A stretch of DNA of 64,000 bases from Yersinia kristensenii (GCF_900460525.1 NZ_UHIY01000001.1:4278001-4342000); one strand, 5' to 3'; positions 1 to 8,448 are shown, numbered from the stretch's first letter. Notes: generated by a model not told the origin, from the sequence alone. A program made the numbers and translations.

Positions 1-731
1 AAACTCAGGCCAAGGGTTTTGGCCCCGGACGCCGCCCCTTTCATGAATGTTTCATAGCTGCCGCTGGCTTCGGTTCCCAAGGTTTTTTGCAACTGGCCCA
101 ACACGGCAAATTGTTCATCCATGCCCACGCCATAGTTAGCGCCACCCCCCTTGGAACCCTGCATCAGGTCAGCCATAGTCTGCATATTGACGCCAAAGGC
201 CTGCACCATGTACGCCGTTTTACCGGCTACCTCTTCGGCAAACTTCACTTTGCCTATGCGGTCTGCGTAGCCGTCAAACTGGTTATACATTTGCCCCATG
301 TAGGCGGCGGCTTCGCTACCGGTGGTTTTCATGCCTGCGGCCAGCACATTGGTGGCCAGCGTAAAACGGGGCAAATCACGGTCAGACAGCGTGCCAATGG
401 CACTGCGCACATCAGCACTTGAGCGCACCACATCCACCGCGCTGCGCCCATACTGCATACTGAATTTCAGGGCGTCAGTGCTCATCTTTTGCAAGGCGCT
501 ATCACTCACCCCCTTGGCGCTGGCCTCATTGAGCGCCCCGGCAAATTCAGCCGCAGGCCCCAGTGACCCCTTGAGGCCCTGCACCACACCAAATAACGCC
601 GCACCGCCCACCAAGATTTTACCGAAAGCGGCCTGTGATGAATCCGCGAACCCTTTCACAGAGGATTGCACCTGCTTTAATGGGCGCGTGATTTTATCAA
701 TCATGCTTAAAGTAAAATCGAGGTGTTTCAT
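1..731 (-). CDS. Phage tail tape measure protein (partial, C-terminus outside window)
   Basis: This is the N-terminal part of the tail tape measure protein, which sets tail length and is packed inside the tube. The product starts MKHLDFTLSMIDKITRPLKQ and continues through an Ala/Gly-rich region with a hydrophobic stretch near residues 36-55, typical of the TP901-type tape measure family. The start ATG at 731 overlaps by one base the stop codon of the frameshifted tail chaperone product, which is the usual chaperone-then-tape-measure order. The gene runs off the window edge; about 243 codons are visible. Confidence 0.88.
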   Translation of the reverse strand, partial: MKHLDFTLSMIDKITRPLKQVQSSVKGFADSSQAAFGKILVGGAALFGVVQGLKGSLGPAAEFAGALNEASAKGVSDSALQKMSTDALKFSMQYGRSAVDVVRSSADVRSAIGTLSDRDLPRFTLATNVLAAGMKTTGSEAAAYMGQMYNQFDGYADRIGKVKFAEEVAGKTAYMVQAFGVNMQTMADLMQGSKGGGANYGVGMDEQFAVLGQLQKTLGTEASGSYETFMKGAASGAKTLGLS

Positions 732-1185
732 TAATCGCCTTTAAATGCCAAGCCAATACCATTGGCGGTTGATATTCGGGTATTTTCCCAATAACGGTTA
801 TCCAGCCAAACGGCACGGGCCAGACTTTCTATATCGTCATTTTCATGTGGTAAATAATGACGGCGCAGAATAAGAAACTGCTCAATAGAATTATTTTCAA
901 TCGCCCGTAACCGTTGGGTTAGTTTTTTACTTCGATTTCCAGCTCTGGCGCGTAAACCTTATTGACCTTTTCAATTAATTGCAGCGCCGCACCCGGTGCT
1001 TTTAAAATCTCGTCCAAGGCTTCTTTGGTTTCTTTACTGATAATACGGCGCAGGTATTTAAATGCCGGGGCAATTTTATTTTCCATCCCCACTTCATTAA
1101 TAAAACCGTTATAAGCGGTAGTGTTCGGTTCGAAAATAAGTTCAACGCCACCTACCACTAATACAATCTTGCTTTTGTCAGCCAT
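731..1185 (-). CDS. Tail assembly chaperone, -1 frameshift fusion product (E+E' analogue)
   Basis: This is the predicted long form of the tail chaperone. Ribosomes read the 919-1185 frame to the heptamer A AAA AAC just before its stop codon, slip one base back, and read on to the TAA at 731-733. That adds about 62 residues beginning LTQRLRAIENNS and including RRHYLPHENDD and ESLARAVWLDNRYWE, a pattern I associate with the DUF6890 small phage protein family. The extension has no start codon of its own in a good context. P2 makes gpE+E' the same way, though with a different slippery sequence. The total is about 151 residues. Confidence 0.75.
919..1185 (-). CDS. E: Putative phage tail assembly chaperone (short form, gpE analogue)
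   Basis: An 88-residue acidic protein sits between the spanin genes and the tape measure. Position and size match the P2-family gpE slot, a chaperone that binds the tape measure before tube assembly. The sequence (IVLVVGGVELIFEPNTTAYN at the start) resembles the putative tail assembly chaperones of P2/HP1-like phages. It ends in GTA AAA AAC TAA, so its last two sense codons form a canonical -1 slippery site. It begins two bases after the Rz1 stop codon, indicating translational coupling with the lysis genes. Confidence 0.78.
   Translation of the reverse strand: MADKSKIVLVVGGVELIFEPNTTAYNGFINEVGMENKIAPAFKYLRRIISKETKEALDEILKAPGAALQLIEKVNKVYAPELEIEVKN
922..928 (-). promoter_or_regulatory. Programmed -1 ribosomal frameshift heptamer
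   Basis: On the minus strand the sequence is A AAA AAC in the zero frame, directly followed by the TAA stop of the tail chaperone gene. This is a classical X XXY YYZ slippery site, and AAA AAG or AAA AAC slippage is well known in E. coli. The -1 frame stays open until the start codon of the tape measure gene. Confidence 0.8.
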
Positions 1186-1186
1186 G

Positions 1187-1528
1187 TTATTTATTTCCTT
1201 GTCTCAGATATATTTCATTAATCAGTTGATTGTGTCGCGCCGCGCATAAAGTATAAATACTGCGATAGGCGCGTAATGCGTTATCAAAATCATTACCGGT
1301 CGTGCCGGTTAATCGGGGTAAAAGGGTGCTGCATTTAGTGAGCTGATTTTCCTGATAGGGCACGTTCGGCGGCATTACTACTTTCGTTGAACAGCCGGAC
1401 ATATTCATCAGTAGCACACACGTTAGTAAACACCGGCTTAATAATTTCCGTGTGAATAACCGGCTGGTATTTATCCCCCTGCTGGCGCAACGCTTCCAGC
1501 TTATCTTCCAGTTGCCGGGCTGAATCAC
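1187..1528 (-). CDS. Outer-membrane spanin lipoprotein (Rz1-like), start uncertain
   Basis: This frame overlaps the Rz-like gene, as Rz/Rz1 pairs do. A basic stretch (RLFTRKLLSR) and a hydrophobic run lead to the lipobox-like sequence MSGC near residue 46, after which Pro residues (VVMPPNVPYQ) follow, as in o-spanins. The mature lipoprotein would span the periplasm with Rz to fuse inner and outer membranes during lysis. The frame opens at a GTG codon at 1528; no ATG precedes the signal peptide, so the true start is unclear. Confidence 0.72.
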   Translation of the reverse strand: MIQPGNWKISWKRCASRGINTSRLFTRKLLSRCLLTCVLLMNMSGCSTKVVMPPNVPYQENQLTKCSTLLPRLTGTTGNDFDNALRAYRSIYTLCAARHNQLINEIYLRQGNK

Positions 1529-1676
1529 TGGCTATGCCCTCCGAAATTGTCCGGCCCTGTTCTGCCGCTGTGTTGGCTGCGCGGGTAATACTCAGTTCCA
1601 AACGATCATGCTGCAAATCATTGAGATACCACCCGGCAACAAATGCCGCTGCAATCAGCGCCAATATCTTGGCCAT
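1335..1676 (-). CDS. Inner-membrane spanin (Rz-like, LysB-type)
   Basis: The 113-residue product has an N-terminal transmembrane anchor (residues about 3-19, ILALIAAAFVAGWYL) followed by an alpha-helical, charged periplasmic domain (about 25-75). This is the Rz/LysB i-spanin layout. The start ATG overlaps the endolysin stop codon by one base, and the Rz1-like lipoprotein gene lies inside and beyond it in another frame. It acts with Rz1 in the last step of host lysis. Confidence 0.78.
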   Translation of the reverse strand: MAKILALIAAAFVAGWYLNDLQHDRLELSITRAANTAAEQGRTISEGIASDSARQLEDKLEALRQQGDKYQPVIHTEIIKPVFTNVCATDEYVRLFNESSNAAERALSGKSAH

Positions 1677-2017
1677 CAGCGAACCCCGTTATGCTCAAGG
1701 CTGAAATGGTTGCCATCGGGATTGGATTTAAAACGCCCGCCCCAACTGCCGCCCAACTTTTCCCAGTATTCACCCAAAGGGGTGTAAGCTTCGGTTTTGG
1801 TCTGATACACCCCGTTGATAAACAGATTAAAATCCACTGCCAGCCGCGAGGTATGCAGACTGTTACTGATACCGCTTCCCGCCTTGGCATTCAGTTTGGC
1901 CTGCTCCGGGGTGCGGTAGGCTTCACCAAAAGTCAGACGGTAGCCCCGTTCCCCAGCCCAACTAATTAACTGCGCAATCAGTTGGGTAAATAACTGCTGT
2001 TTCTCACTTAATGTCAT
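1676..2017 (-). CDS. Endolysin, M15 family peptidase (L-alanyl-D-glutamate type)
   Basis: This is a peptidoglycan endopeptidase of the Peptidase_M15_4 family. The zinc-binding motif SLHTSRLAVDF and the later GNHFSLEH carry the expected His, Asp and His ligands, and GEAYRTPEQAK precedes them as in this family. The length of 113 residues is typical. I chose the ATG at 2017 because it overlaps the holin stop as ATGA and has a GGGAAAG ribosome-binding site; an upstream in-frame extension would run into the holin gene. It sits in a holin-endolysin-Rz-Rz1 lysis cassette. No signal peptide is seen, so export depends on the holin. Confidence 0.88.
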   Translation of the reverse strand: MTLSEKQQLFTQLIAQLISWAGERGYRLTFGEAYRTPEQAKLNAKAGSGISNSLHTSRLAVDFNLFINGVYQTKTEAYTPLGEYWEKLGGSWGGRFKSNPDGNHFSLEHNGVR

Positions 2018-2304
2018 GATTTCTTTCCCTTTAGCAAACTGCTGCCCCGGCGGCGCAACCACACCTCAACCGCCTGATAACCGGCAATGCCCAGCGCAGC
2101 CCCCAATCCGTTGATGGCCAGCGGTGACAAGCCCGGCACCCAGACCAGTGCCGCCGCTGCCGCCATTGAGGTACCCGAACCCAAAATAACGCGACCAATA
2201 AACAGCCGGGCGGTGATCGGCTCATCGCTGGCCAGAATCTTGCCTAAAGCCAGTAAGGCACCGATAACCCCCAGCGAAATAATGGCTTTTTCATGTTCCT
2301 GCAT
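2014..2304 (-). CDS. Phage holin (LydA-like, superfamily III type)
   Basis: A 96-residue protein with hydrophobic segments near residues 9-24, 35-55 and 60-80 and a basic C-terminal tail (LRRRGSSLLKGKKS). The N-terminus MQEHEKAIISLGVIGALLAL resembles the LydA holin of phage P1. It would form the membrane lesion that releases the endolysin. The stop overlaps the endolysin start by four bases. Confidence 0.8.
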   Translation of the reverse strand: MQEHEKAIISLGVIGALLALGKILASDEPITARLFIGRVILGSGTSMAAAAALVWVPGLSPLAINGLGAALGIAGYQAVEVWLRRRGSSLLKGKKS

Positions 2305-2313
2305 CCTTGCCCC

Positions 2314-2769
2314 CTAGCCGATCAGATTGCGCGTGGCTTCCGATTCCAAATAAGGAATGCCGTTAATACGCACAAAATCCGGGCTGGTAATGAAATACTT
2401 AATTTTATGGGTCAGTACCGCGCCGCCTTTCGGGTCAACATCCAGAATGGAATCAAACTTCAATTTCACGCCGAACACTTCCACCTTTAACTCTTCGTCC
2501 CCAGCCTTGGCGTAGAACAACACGTCAAACGGCGGGATACCACGCCATGAACCGGCGCGTGAGGCTTTGGCGGTCAACTGTTGCAGCACCTTGGTACTGA
2601 CTTCAATATCCCCCTCACCGCCAACATCGCCTTTCACATCCCCATCCGGCACGCCATTGGTTTGTGCCGGACCGCTGTTGTCGGTAATTGTCAGCCCCAT
2701 TTTTTCCACATGGATCAGGTCACCGTCCATATTCACATCAACCGACTGACCAGAAATACGGGTACTCAT
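2314..2769 (-). CDS. Phage tail tube protein (DUF2597 family)
   Basis: A 151-residue protein beginning MSTRISGQSVDVNMDGDLIH, characteristic of the DUF2597 family found next to DUF2586 sheath proteins in HP1/K139-like phages. It is expected to polymerise into the inner tail tube. It overlaps the sheath gene stop by four bases (ATGA), so the two are translationally coupled. In P2 this slot holds FII, so the tail module here differs from P2 proper. Confidence 0.82.
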   Translation of the reverse strand: MSTRISGQSVDVNMDGDLIHVEKMGLTITDNSGPAQTNGVPDGDVKGDVGGEGDIEVSTKVLQQLTAKASRAGSWRGIPPFDVLFYAKAGDEELKVEVFGVKLKFDSILDVDPKGGAVLTHKIKYFITSPDFVRINGIPYLESEATRNLIG

Positions 2770-3905
2770 TGGCTATCCTCCAGCGCGGTATCCAGCATCA
2801 GACTGACAGTGATACCTTTCGGGCATTCATACGGGCGAACCACAATATAAATCTCCACTTTGGTGGCAGTGCGCCACGTAATCACCACATCCCCCTCTTT
2901 CGGCGGTTTTACTTCGCCGGGGAATGTAATGCCGTTAATCTGCGTACTGCGGGCCATTTCGCGCAACACCTTGGAAAAATAGGTTTTATGCGCGGCAATG
3001 CTGCCGGGGGTACTGTTGAGCGAACGATCTGCAATCTTGGCAATCGCCTGCAAGCGAATACGGCGGGCCGCTTTATCGACAATCCGCAGACTCTCAATTG
3101 CCTGATAATCCCCGCCCTCCACATCCAGTGTGCGGCCATCTGACCAGTACATGCCGTCATAGTCCGGGTACCACATCGGGACGCTGTAGCGCAGGGTTTC
3201 CAGCGCTTGCAAGGTAGCCAAATCCAGCGCCACGCCTTTACCGTCCACCGGTTGCGCATCGCTGCCCATGTCCAGAAGCGGGCCAGTGGCCACGCGGGCC
3301 GGACTGTCAGCAATGGTCACGGCGCGGTTACACAGACGCCCGGCCAACACCCCCGGCTCATTGCCCCATAACCGTGGCACCAGTTGCACCGCAGACGCGG
3401 CAACACCCTGTTGTAATGCTGCCAGACGGGCTAAATACTCCGGCCAGCCCTCATCAGCCTGTGGGCCATCAACGGCCAGCACAAACCACACCCAGCGCCC
3501 AAACTTGGCCAGCAATTCAGCCCGCAAACTGGCGGCGGCGGTTAGGGTGGCTTTATCGGTGGGTAACACCACCACCACCCCCTCAACACTGGCCACCAAT
3601 TGGGCGGCTCTGACGGCCTCCACCCATGCCAGTGGATCAAGTTCGGCATCTTTCGCGGGCTCTGCCAGCACATGCACAAAACCGTTCCAGTTCTGGCCCG
3701 CATTGAGCATCGCCGCCGTAGTGCAGCTTTTTATCGCGCTGGCGTCCGTTCCCAGCAATACATCAAAATCGGTCTGCGTGTTCACAGCCAGCGTTTTCCC
3801 GGTGTTCACCTTGCCGGTACCGATGTACAGCACGGCCCGTTCAATCTCTTTGGTTTCGCCCTGTAGCTGGTTTTTTTGGTCAACATTGACTTGTGGCCAA
3901 CTCAT
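2766..3905 (-). CDS. Phage tail sheath protein (DUF2586 family)
   Basis: A 379-residue protein of the DUF2586 family, the contractile sheath of HP1-like myoviruses. Recognisable stretches are RAVLYIGTGKVNTGK near the N-terminus and ARSTQINGITFPGEVK towards the C-terminus. It lies between the tail completion gene S and the tube gene, the HP1 order. The long reading frames on the opposite strand here are shadows created by its GC-rich codons. Confidence 0.85.
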   Translation of the reverse strand: MSWPQVNVDQKNQLQGETKEIERAVLYIGTGKVNTGKTLAVNTQTDFDVLLGTDASAIKSCTTAAMLNAGQNWNGFVHVLAEPAKDAELDPLAWVEAVRAAQLVASVEGVVVVLPTDKATLTAAASLRAELLAKFGRWVWFVLAVDGPQADEGWPEYLARLAALQQGVAASAVQLVPRLWGNEPGVLAGRLCNRAVTIADSPARVATGPLLDMGSDAQPVDGKGVALDLATLQALETLRYSVPMWYPDYDGMYWSDGRTLDVEGGDYQAIESLRIVDKAARRIRLQAIAKIADRSLNSTPGSIAAHKTYFSKVLREMARSTQINGITFPGEVKPPKEGDVVITWRTATKVEIYIVVRPYECPKGITVSLMLDTALEDSQ

Positions 3906-3907
3906 CG

Positions 3908-4609
3908 TTACCTCTTCATATCCTGTGCTTTGACGTCCCAGCCAAACCCGATGGCCTGTAACTGACGCGCTAAGGCTTTGTTAAAATCGTCGTCGCTCAT
4001 GCCCAAGAACTCACGCGCCGGGACGTCCACTGTCCACGCTGATTTAGCCGCCTTGCCACTCAGTTTTTTAATCAGCAAACCCGCTTGGGCGGAACGCATG
4101 TTTTCGATAATTTCTTTGTAAGGTGGCTTGCGCCAGCGCTTACCCTTTTTCACCCGGTAGCCCAAGGCCCGCAATTTCTTAGCCTGCTTGATAGTGGCGG
4201 GCCGCTCCGGGGGGACTGATTTAGCCACTGCGCTGCGGTTAATGGTCACGTGCATACCATTTTGCTGGCCATATCCCACCACACCTGCCGGCACCGGTTT
4301 TTCACCGTTACGGTAGCCACCGCCCTGTAAATACAACCTGACCGCGCTAATCTCCGGCATTTCACGGATATGCAGTAACTTCGGCATGTTGCGCAGCATC
4401 TTGCCGCGCTGGTTGGTCTGCCGTCCCTGCCACGGGGTGCCGTCCGGTGATTGCTGATTACGCACATTGCGCTTGGCCGCAACAATCACCCCGTACTTGG
4501 CCAGCCGCCATAACAACCGCTGGCGTTTTTGGGGCGGCAACTCCAGCCGCTTAAGTGCCTGTTGCAGCTCGGTTAACTGTTTTTTACTCAGCTCACCGTT
4601 GATAATCAT
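3908..4609 (-). CDS. S: Phage virion morphogenesis protein (P2 gpS-like tail completion)
   Basis: A 233-residue basic protein of the phage virion morphogenesis family (P2 gpS type). Motifs such as KRQRLLWRLAKYG and TPWQGRQTNQRGKMLRNM are typical of this family. It acts late in tail maturation, at the head-proximal end. Its start overlaps the gpR-like stop by four bases, and it is followed two bases later by the sheath gene. Confidence 0.85.
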   Translation of the reverse strand: MIINGELSKKQLTELQQALKRLELPPQKRQRLLWRLAKYGVIVAAKRNVRNQQSPDGTPWQGRQTNQRGKMLRNMPKLLHIREMPEISAVRLYLQGGGYRNGEKPVPAGVVGYGQQNGMHVTINRSAVAKSVPPERPATIKQAKKLRALGYRVKKGKRWRKPPYKEIIENMRSAQAGLLIKKLSGKAAKSAWTVDVPAREFLGMSDDDFNKALARQLQAIGFGWDVKAQDMKR

Positions 4610-5097
4610 CCGTGTTCACCAATCGGCGCACCCTGCGCATCTGCGCCAAATATCGCGCCCTCGGTAGCCAGCCATAACTCCGGATCAGTCAGCCGGTATT
4701 TAGCCCCCATAAAGGGAATATCCCCGGCCTCATCTTTCTTAATGCTCAGTGATTCCGTGAGGCCCATCGATACCACCACCACGGCGGTTTTACCGTCGAT
4801 CACATCGATATCAATGCTCGGCAATTCTGGCTCCGGGCCGTGGTCAGGGGCATTCTCAATCATCCACACCAGCAACAAGGCGCACAGATTGCGCGGGTCA
4901 TAATCACGGTAAGGGAAGCGGCCCCATGACAGCACCGCATCAAACTGCATCAACGCCAGTTGATACTGATCCAGCCCTAAATCTCGCTGCGCCGGAATAA
5001 AGCGCAACTCGTCCATGTCGCTGTTAAATTCCAGCTTGCGCAGCCGTTCCGGCAAGTTGCCCTGCACAAAGGCGGTTAATGACTGTAATTGGCTCAT
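4606..5097 (-). CDS. R: Tail completion protein (P2 gpR-like)
   Basis: A 163-residue acidic protein of the P2 gpR family. It begins MSQLQSLTAFVQGNLPERLR and contains WGRFPYRDYDPRNLCALLL, a typical gpR region. It is needed for tail completion before joining to heads. It overlaps the gpL stop (ATGA) and the gpS start (ATGA), so the three genes are tightly coupled. Confidence 0.85.
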   Translation of the reverse strand: MSQLQSLTAFVQGNLPERLRKLEFNSDMDELRFIPAQRDLGLDQYQLALMQFDAVLSWGRFPYRDYDPRNLCALLLVWMIENAPDHGPEPELPSIDIDVIDGKTAVVVVSMGLTESLSIKKDEAGDIPFMGAKYRLTDPELWLATEGAIFGADAQGAPIGEHG

Positions 5098-5546
5098 ATC
5101 TGCCTCACGGTGCAGCGGCCCACACCTTTCATATTGCGCAGTACCGAGCTGGCCTCTGCCAGCAAACGGCTGCGGGTTTCGGGGTTTTCCTGCCCGGTAT
5201 TGGGTACCCGGCTAAACTGCGTCGAATACTCCCCCAGTAAATCAGCTTTGGCACGGGCAAAGACCGCCTTTTTATACTGGCTAATCAGTGCCGTTTGCCC
5301 GTTCATCGCCACGCCCGGCACATCGATAGCCTGTTGGTATCCCTTGGCCACATAACCCGCCGCTAACTGGCGCAAGTCTAAATTCACCTCTGCCACGCTG
5401 GCCAGCAACGCATCGGCTTGCGTATCGGCATCAATATCAGCCGGAATACTGCGGTTACGCTGAAACTCGCTTAAATTGATGTCTGGCCAAAATCCGTCAT
5501 TGGTCAGTTCAACATCCTGATAATCAATTTCTTTTCCGTTAAACAT
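5094..5546 (-). CDS. L: Head completion/stabilisation protein (P2 gpL-like)
   Basis: The 150-residue product MFNGKEIDYQDVELTNDGFW matches the gpL head completion family, which caps the packaged capsid at the portal. I chose ATG 5546 because a GGGAGC ribosome-binding site lies just upstream and family members begin here; the frame stays open to 5705 but that part overlaps terminase M. It lies between terminase M and tail gene R as in P2, but the X tail protein that follows L in P2 is missing. Confidence 0.85.
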   Translation of the reverse strand: MFNGKEIDYQDVELTNDGFWPDINLSEFQRNRSIPADIDADTQADALLASVAEVNLDLRQLAAGYVAKGYQQAIDVPGVAMNGQTALISQYKKAVFARAKADLLGEYSTQFSRVPNTGQENPETRSRLLAEASSVLRNMKGVGRCTVRQI

Positions 5547-5638
5547 ACAGCTCCCGAAAAAAGCGGGCAGACCGGTTTCCACGGCCTGCGAACGAATGTT
5601 GCAGCCTCCACCGCGCCCGCTTTGGCTCTCGGTAGTCG

Positions 5639-6340
5639 TTATTGTTCTTTCTCTAGCACCCGTAACCGGGCGGCAATCCGTTGCCGATGGGTTTTGACGC
5701 CACACCCCGAATGGAATGTATTCGCTTGTGCCAGTAGTGCATCAGCCTGCCGCAACGTGGCCACATCCTGTATGGCACTGGGTAACGGCTCGCCCTTGTC
5801 ATTGCGCAGCAGCATCAGCCCGGCAAACTTGAACCACTTGGCACTGGCCTGCTCCGGGATACGCCAGTTATCGCGCACGTTCTCAAATACCCGCGAGAAA
5901 TACGGCTCAATACTCTGGCCCTGTTCCGCGCTGGCCTCAGACCACGCCAACATGCTATCAGCCACAAAATGGGCAATGCTGCGCCGCTTGCCAAAAGGCG
6001 TAATTTGTCGCTGCCCTATCGCAATGTCTGCCCAGTCCAACGCCTGATCAAAGTCCCCGATATCAAACAGCCAGGCAATGCAGTAAGTGAATACTGGATT
6101 GCTGTAGACCTCACCCGCCGCCAGATAGGTTTCCACACTGGGTAACCAGCGGGGCAGCAGTTCCCGGCGTTTCAACTGCACTTTCTCAGCCAGAGTCAGC
6201 CCGTGCAGCCGTTGGGCATCATTATCAATGGCCATCTTTTGCAGGTGCATACTGGCCACACCGGCCAGTGCCTCATGATTGTTTAGCTTGCGCTGCGCCT
6301 CAATCATGGCCGTATGACGCTGGGCCGGTGATAAAGCCAT
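5639..6340 (-). CDS. M: Terminase small (endonuclease) subunit, P2 gpM-like
   Basis: The 233-residue product begins MALSPAQRHTAMIEAQRKLN and matches the P2 gpM family, the endonuclease subunit that cuts at cos during packaging with gpP. It lies directly after the major capsid gene, as in P2, with only ten bases between. Confidence 0.88.
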   Translation of the reverse strand: MALSPAQRHTAMIEAQRKLNNHEALAGVASMHLQKMAIDNDAQRLHGLTLAEKVQLKRRELLPRWLPSVETYLAAGEVYSNPVFTYCIAWLFDIGDFDQALDWADIAIGQRQITPFGKRRSIAHFVADSMLAWSEASAEQGQSIEPYFSRVFENVRDNWRIPEQASAKWFKFAGLMLLRNDKGEPLPSAIQDVATLRQADALLAQANTFHSGCGVKTHRQRIAARLRVLEKEQ

Positions 6341-6350
6341 GATTGCCCCC

Positions 6351-7382
6351 TTACTCGCCTACTTTCGGATCACTTGGCTCTTTAATTTCACCGATGGTTA
6401 CGGCGGATTCATCAATTGCGGCGTACAACTCTGGGTACTCAACCGCATAGCCCTCATTACGCAGGTATTTGTTTTCAAACTGCTTACGGTCTTCCACAAA
6501 TTCAGCTTTGCGCTGACGTGTGCCACGTTGAGTATAAATATGTAAGTTGGCCAGCGTGGTTACCGTCATTCGTTTACCCGGCATAAACGGCGGTACCATT
6601 GCCGGACGTCCGGCGATAGAGTCAGACAGCATCTGCGCGGCGATTTTCTCGGTGGGGCGATCGGCTTTTTGATACAGTCGATACTGCTCTGCCGCCACCA
6701 AATCAGCCCCGACCAGCACCACTAAACGAGGGTCATTACGGTACTGCTGCGGAATTTTGGTGTTAATCAAGTCGGAAGCCATCGCATCCAAAGATTTGTA
6801 ATCGCCCTGCTCATCCAATGTGACCGGCGTCGAAATGATTTGCTGGCCCTCTTTGTATTTACGCACCAACTCATGCCAGCCGTAGTTGACGTCTTCCCCA
6901 TTAGGGTTCGCGGTGGGATCGGTAGACTTGGCCACACTCTTGCCGTTAAAACCGATACGCAACATATCCAGTGCAAAGGACTGATTAGTAAAATCCTGCA
7001 TACGTTGGAAAAATTCGTTTTCATCACCGGCGTTAGCCCAAACGGACAGCATGGCCCACGTCAGTGCGGCACCGGAGTCTGTTTCAACCAGCTTATATTC
7101 GTTACCGGATACACCTGTTGGACGGATAAAACGGCCACCCTCTGTACGCCCGGTAAAAATCCCCGGATTCCCTACGGCGACGACTTGCCCCTGAAGCTGG
7201 TCAACATCGACCACGGTGATCATGTTCAGAAAATCGGCCCGCTCCAGTAATGCATCCCGCAACAGCGTTTCTTTCGGATCGGTGAGTGAAAAATAACGCG
7301 ACGTATCATTGACGTTATAGGACTGCGATAATTGAGCGCTGTATGAGTCAATATATTGACGCGCCCTTTGATTTAATTGCAT
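6351..7382 (-). CDS. N: Major capsid protein (P2 gpN family)
   Basis: The 343-residue product begins MQLNQRARQYIDSYSAQLSQ and contains FLNMITVVDVDQLQGQVV and GFNGKSVAKSTDP, clear P2-family capsid sequence. It builds the icosahedral shell on the gpO scaffold and is normally cleaved at its N-terminus by the gpO protease. The ribosome-binding site (AAAGGTGGGGG) lies within an inverted repeat; see findings. Confidence 0.93.
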   Translation of the reverse strand: MQLNQRARQYIDSYSAQLSQSYNVNDTSRYFSLTDPKETLLRDALLERADFLNMITVVDVDQLQGQVVAVGNPGIFTGRTEGGRFIRPTGVSGNEYKLVETDSGAALTWAMLSVWANAGDENEFFQRMQDFTNQSFALDMLRIGFNGKSVAKSTDPTANPNGEDVNYGWHELVRKYKEGQQIISTPVTLDEQGDYKSLDAMASDLINTKIPQQYRNDPRLVVLVGADLVAAEQYRLYQKADRPTEKIAAQMLSDSIAGRPAMVPPFMPGKRMTVTTLANLHIYTQRGTRQRKAEFVEDRKQFENKYLRNEGYAVEYPELYAAIDESAVTIGEIKEPSDPKVGE

Positions 7383-7391
7383 AGCTATCCC

Positions 7392-7430
7392 CCACCTTTA
7401 CGGTGAAATAAAATGTTTTCTAAAAGGTGG
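7392..7430 (-). promoter_or_regulatory. Inverted repeat overlapping the capsid gene ribosome-binding site
   Basis: An 8-base perfect inverted repeat, CCACCTTT at 7392-7399 and AAAGGTGG at 7423-7430, separated by 23 bases, lies between the scaffold and capsid genes. On the mRNA the 3' arm is the Shine-Dalgarno region of the capsid gene, whose ATG follows after nine bases. A hairpin could therefore limit capsid translation. Confidence 0.5.
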
Positions 7431-7436
7431 TATAAA

Positions 7437-8291
7437 TTAAATAAGGTGCTTAAACGGTTTTTTACCGTCACCATTAGGCGAACGTTTTGGCAATGTAGTG
7501 ATTTTATTTTCCAGTTTGCCAAAGTTCTTAATAATACCCGGAAGATTATTACGCAATTTTGCAAAATCTTCGGTATCCACCACTTCCTTTACTACTTCAA
7601 CATCGGCAACAACATCTTCTACTGCGGTGTCCGTCGCATCTGTTTTATTTTCCAGTGACAACACTCGTGCTTCTAAATCAGCAACTGCCTGTGCCAATAC
7701 TTGGATCTTATCGTCTGGCGCTGTGGCTGCTTCCTCGCCCGGCTGTTCATCGTCCTGAATATTAAACAGACTGCGCCATTTACTTTTATTTTTACCTGCT
7801 GCCATTTCTCTAGCCTCTTTAATCGGTGTGACTTCATCAATAACTAATGGCTTTAGCGCACCATAACGTTTGTTTTTATTACGGCTGTTAAAACGCATTC
7901 TTTCGGTGTAAACACTGGCGGGTTCATCTGTCACCCCTAACCCTTCCAGATAACTTTTTCCCGTTCCTCGAAAGTTGCCGTCAGGCGTAAACTCAGCGGA
8001 ACAGAAAATCAGTTGTCCGGCCACATTGGCCTGCATAAGAGAGAGGTTAGGACAGAGGCGGGCGTAAAGTCGCATAATGCCCTCGCCGTCTTCCTCACTC
8101 ATTAATTCCAGTACCTGCCCCATATTCCCAAAATTGCGGGAATGCTCAGGCCACAACAATGCGGTATACAATTGCGGGTTATAGGTTTCTGCGGCGTCAG
8201 TAAGCAATTTTCGTTTAATTTCACGCCCATCAACGGTTTCCCCCTCAGCGCAAACACAAATCCAGCCAGTCATTAAATGTGAATTAGACAT
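7437..8291 (-). CDS. O: Capsid scaffold and maturation protease (P2 gpO family)
   Basis: The 284-residue product is the same length as P2 gpO. The N-terminal two thirds carry the serine protease region (TALLWPEHSRNFGNMGQV with the family His, AGQLIFCSAEFTPDG with the Ser). The C-terminus (about 190-284) is helical and charged and acts as scaffold. It is the first gene of the leftward late operon, divergent from terminase P. Confidence 0.9.
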   Translation of the reverse strand: MSNSHLMTGWICVCAEGETVDGREIKRKLLTDAAETYNPQLYTALLWPEHSRNFGNMGQVLELMSEEDGEGIMRLYARLCPNLSLMQANVAGQLIFCSAEFTPDGNFRGTGKSYLEGLGVTDEPASVYTERMRFNSRNKNKRYGALKPLVIDEVTPIKEAREMAAGKNKSKWRSLFNIQDDEQPGEEAATAPDDKIQVLAQAVADLEARVLSLENKTDATDTAVEDVVADVEVVKEVVDTEDFAKLRNNLPGIIKNFGKLENKITTLPKRSPNGDGKKPFKHLI

Positions 8292-8448
8292 AACCCTACT
8301 TTTAAATATTGTGTTTGTTTCGAGATATGCAGTATTGCGGATTATTTAAATTAGCGCACTGACCTTATTTCGGTACAATTCGGATATAACCCTTTAGCCG
8401 AACACAACCGGTTTATTAATAACGTTTATCCAAAATAAAGCCCGCATA

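Noticed and set aside
3268..3933. 221-codon open frame on the plus strand over the sheath gene
   Set aside because: It is antisense to a well-recognised DUF2586 gene, has no family features and reflects GC-rich codon bias.
8292..8448. Ogr/Delta binding site (TGT-N12-ACA) between O and P
   Set aside because: I scanned for the pattern and found only a one-mismatch match (TGA-N12-ACA); not enough to call.
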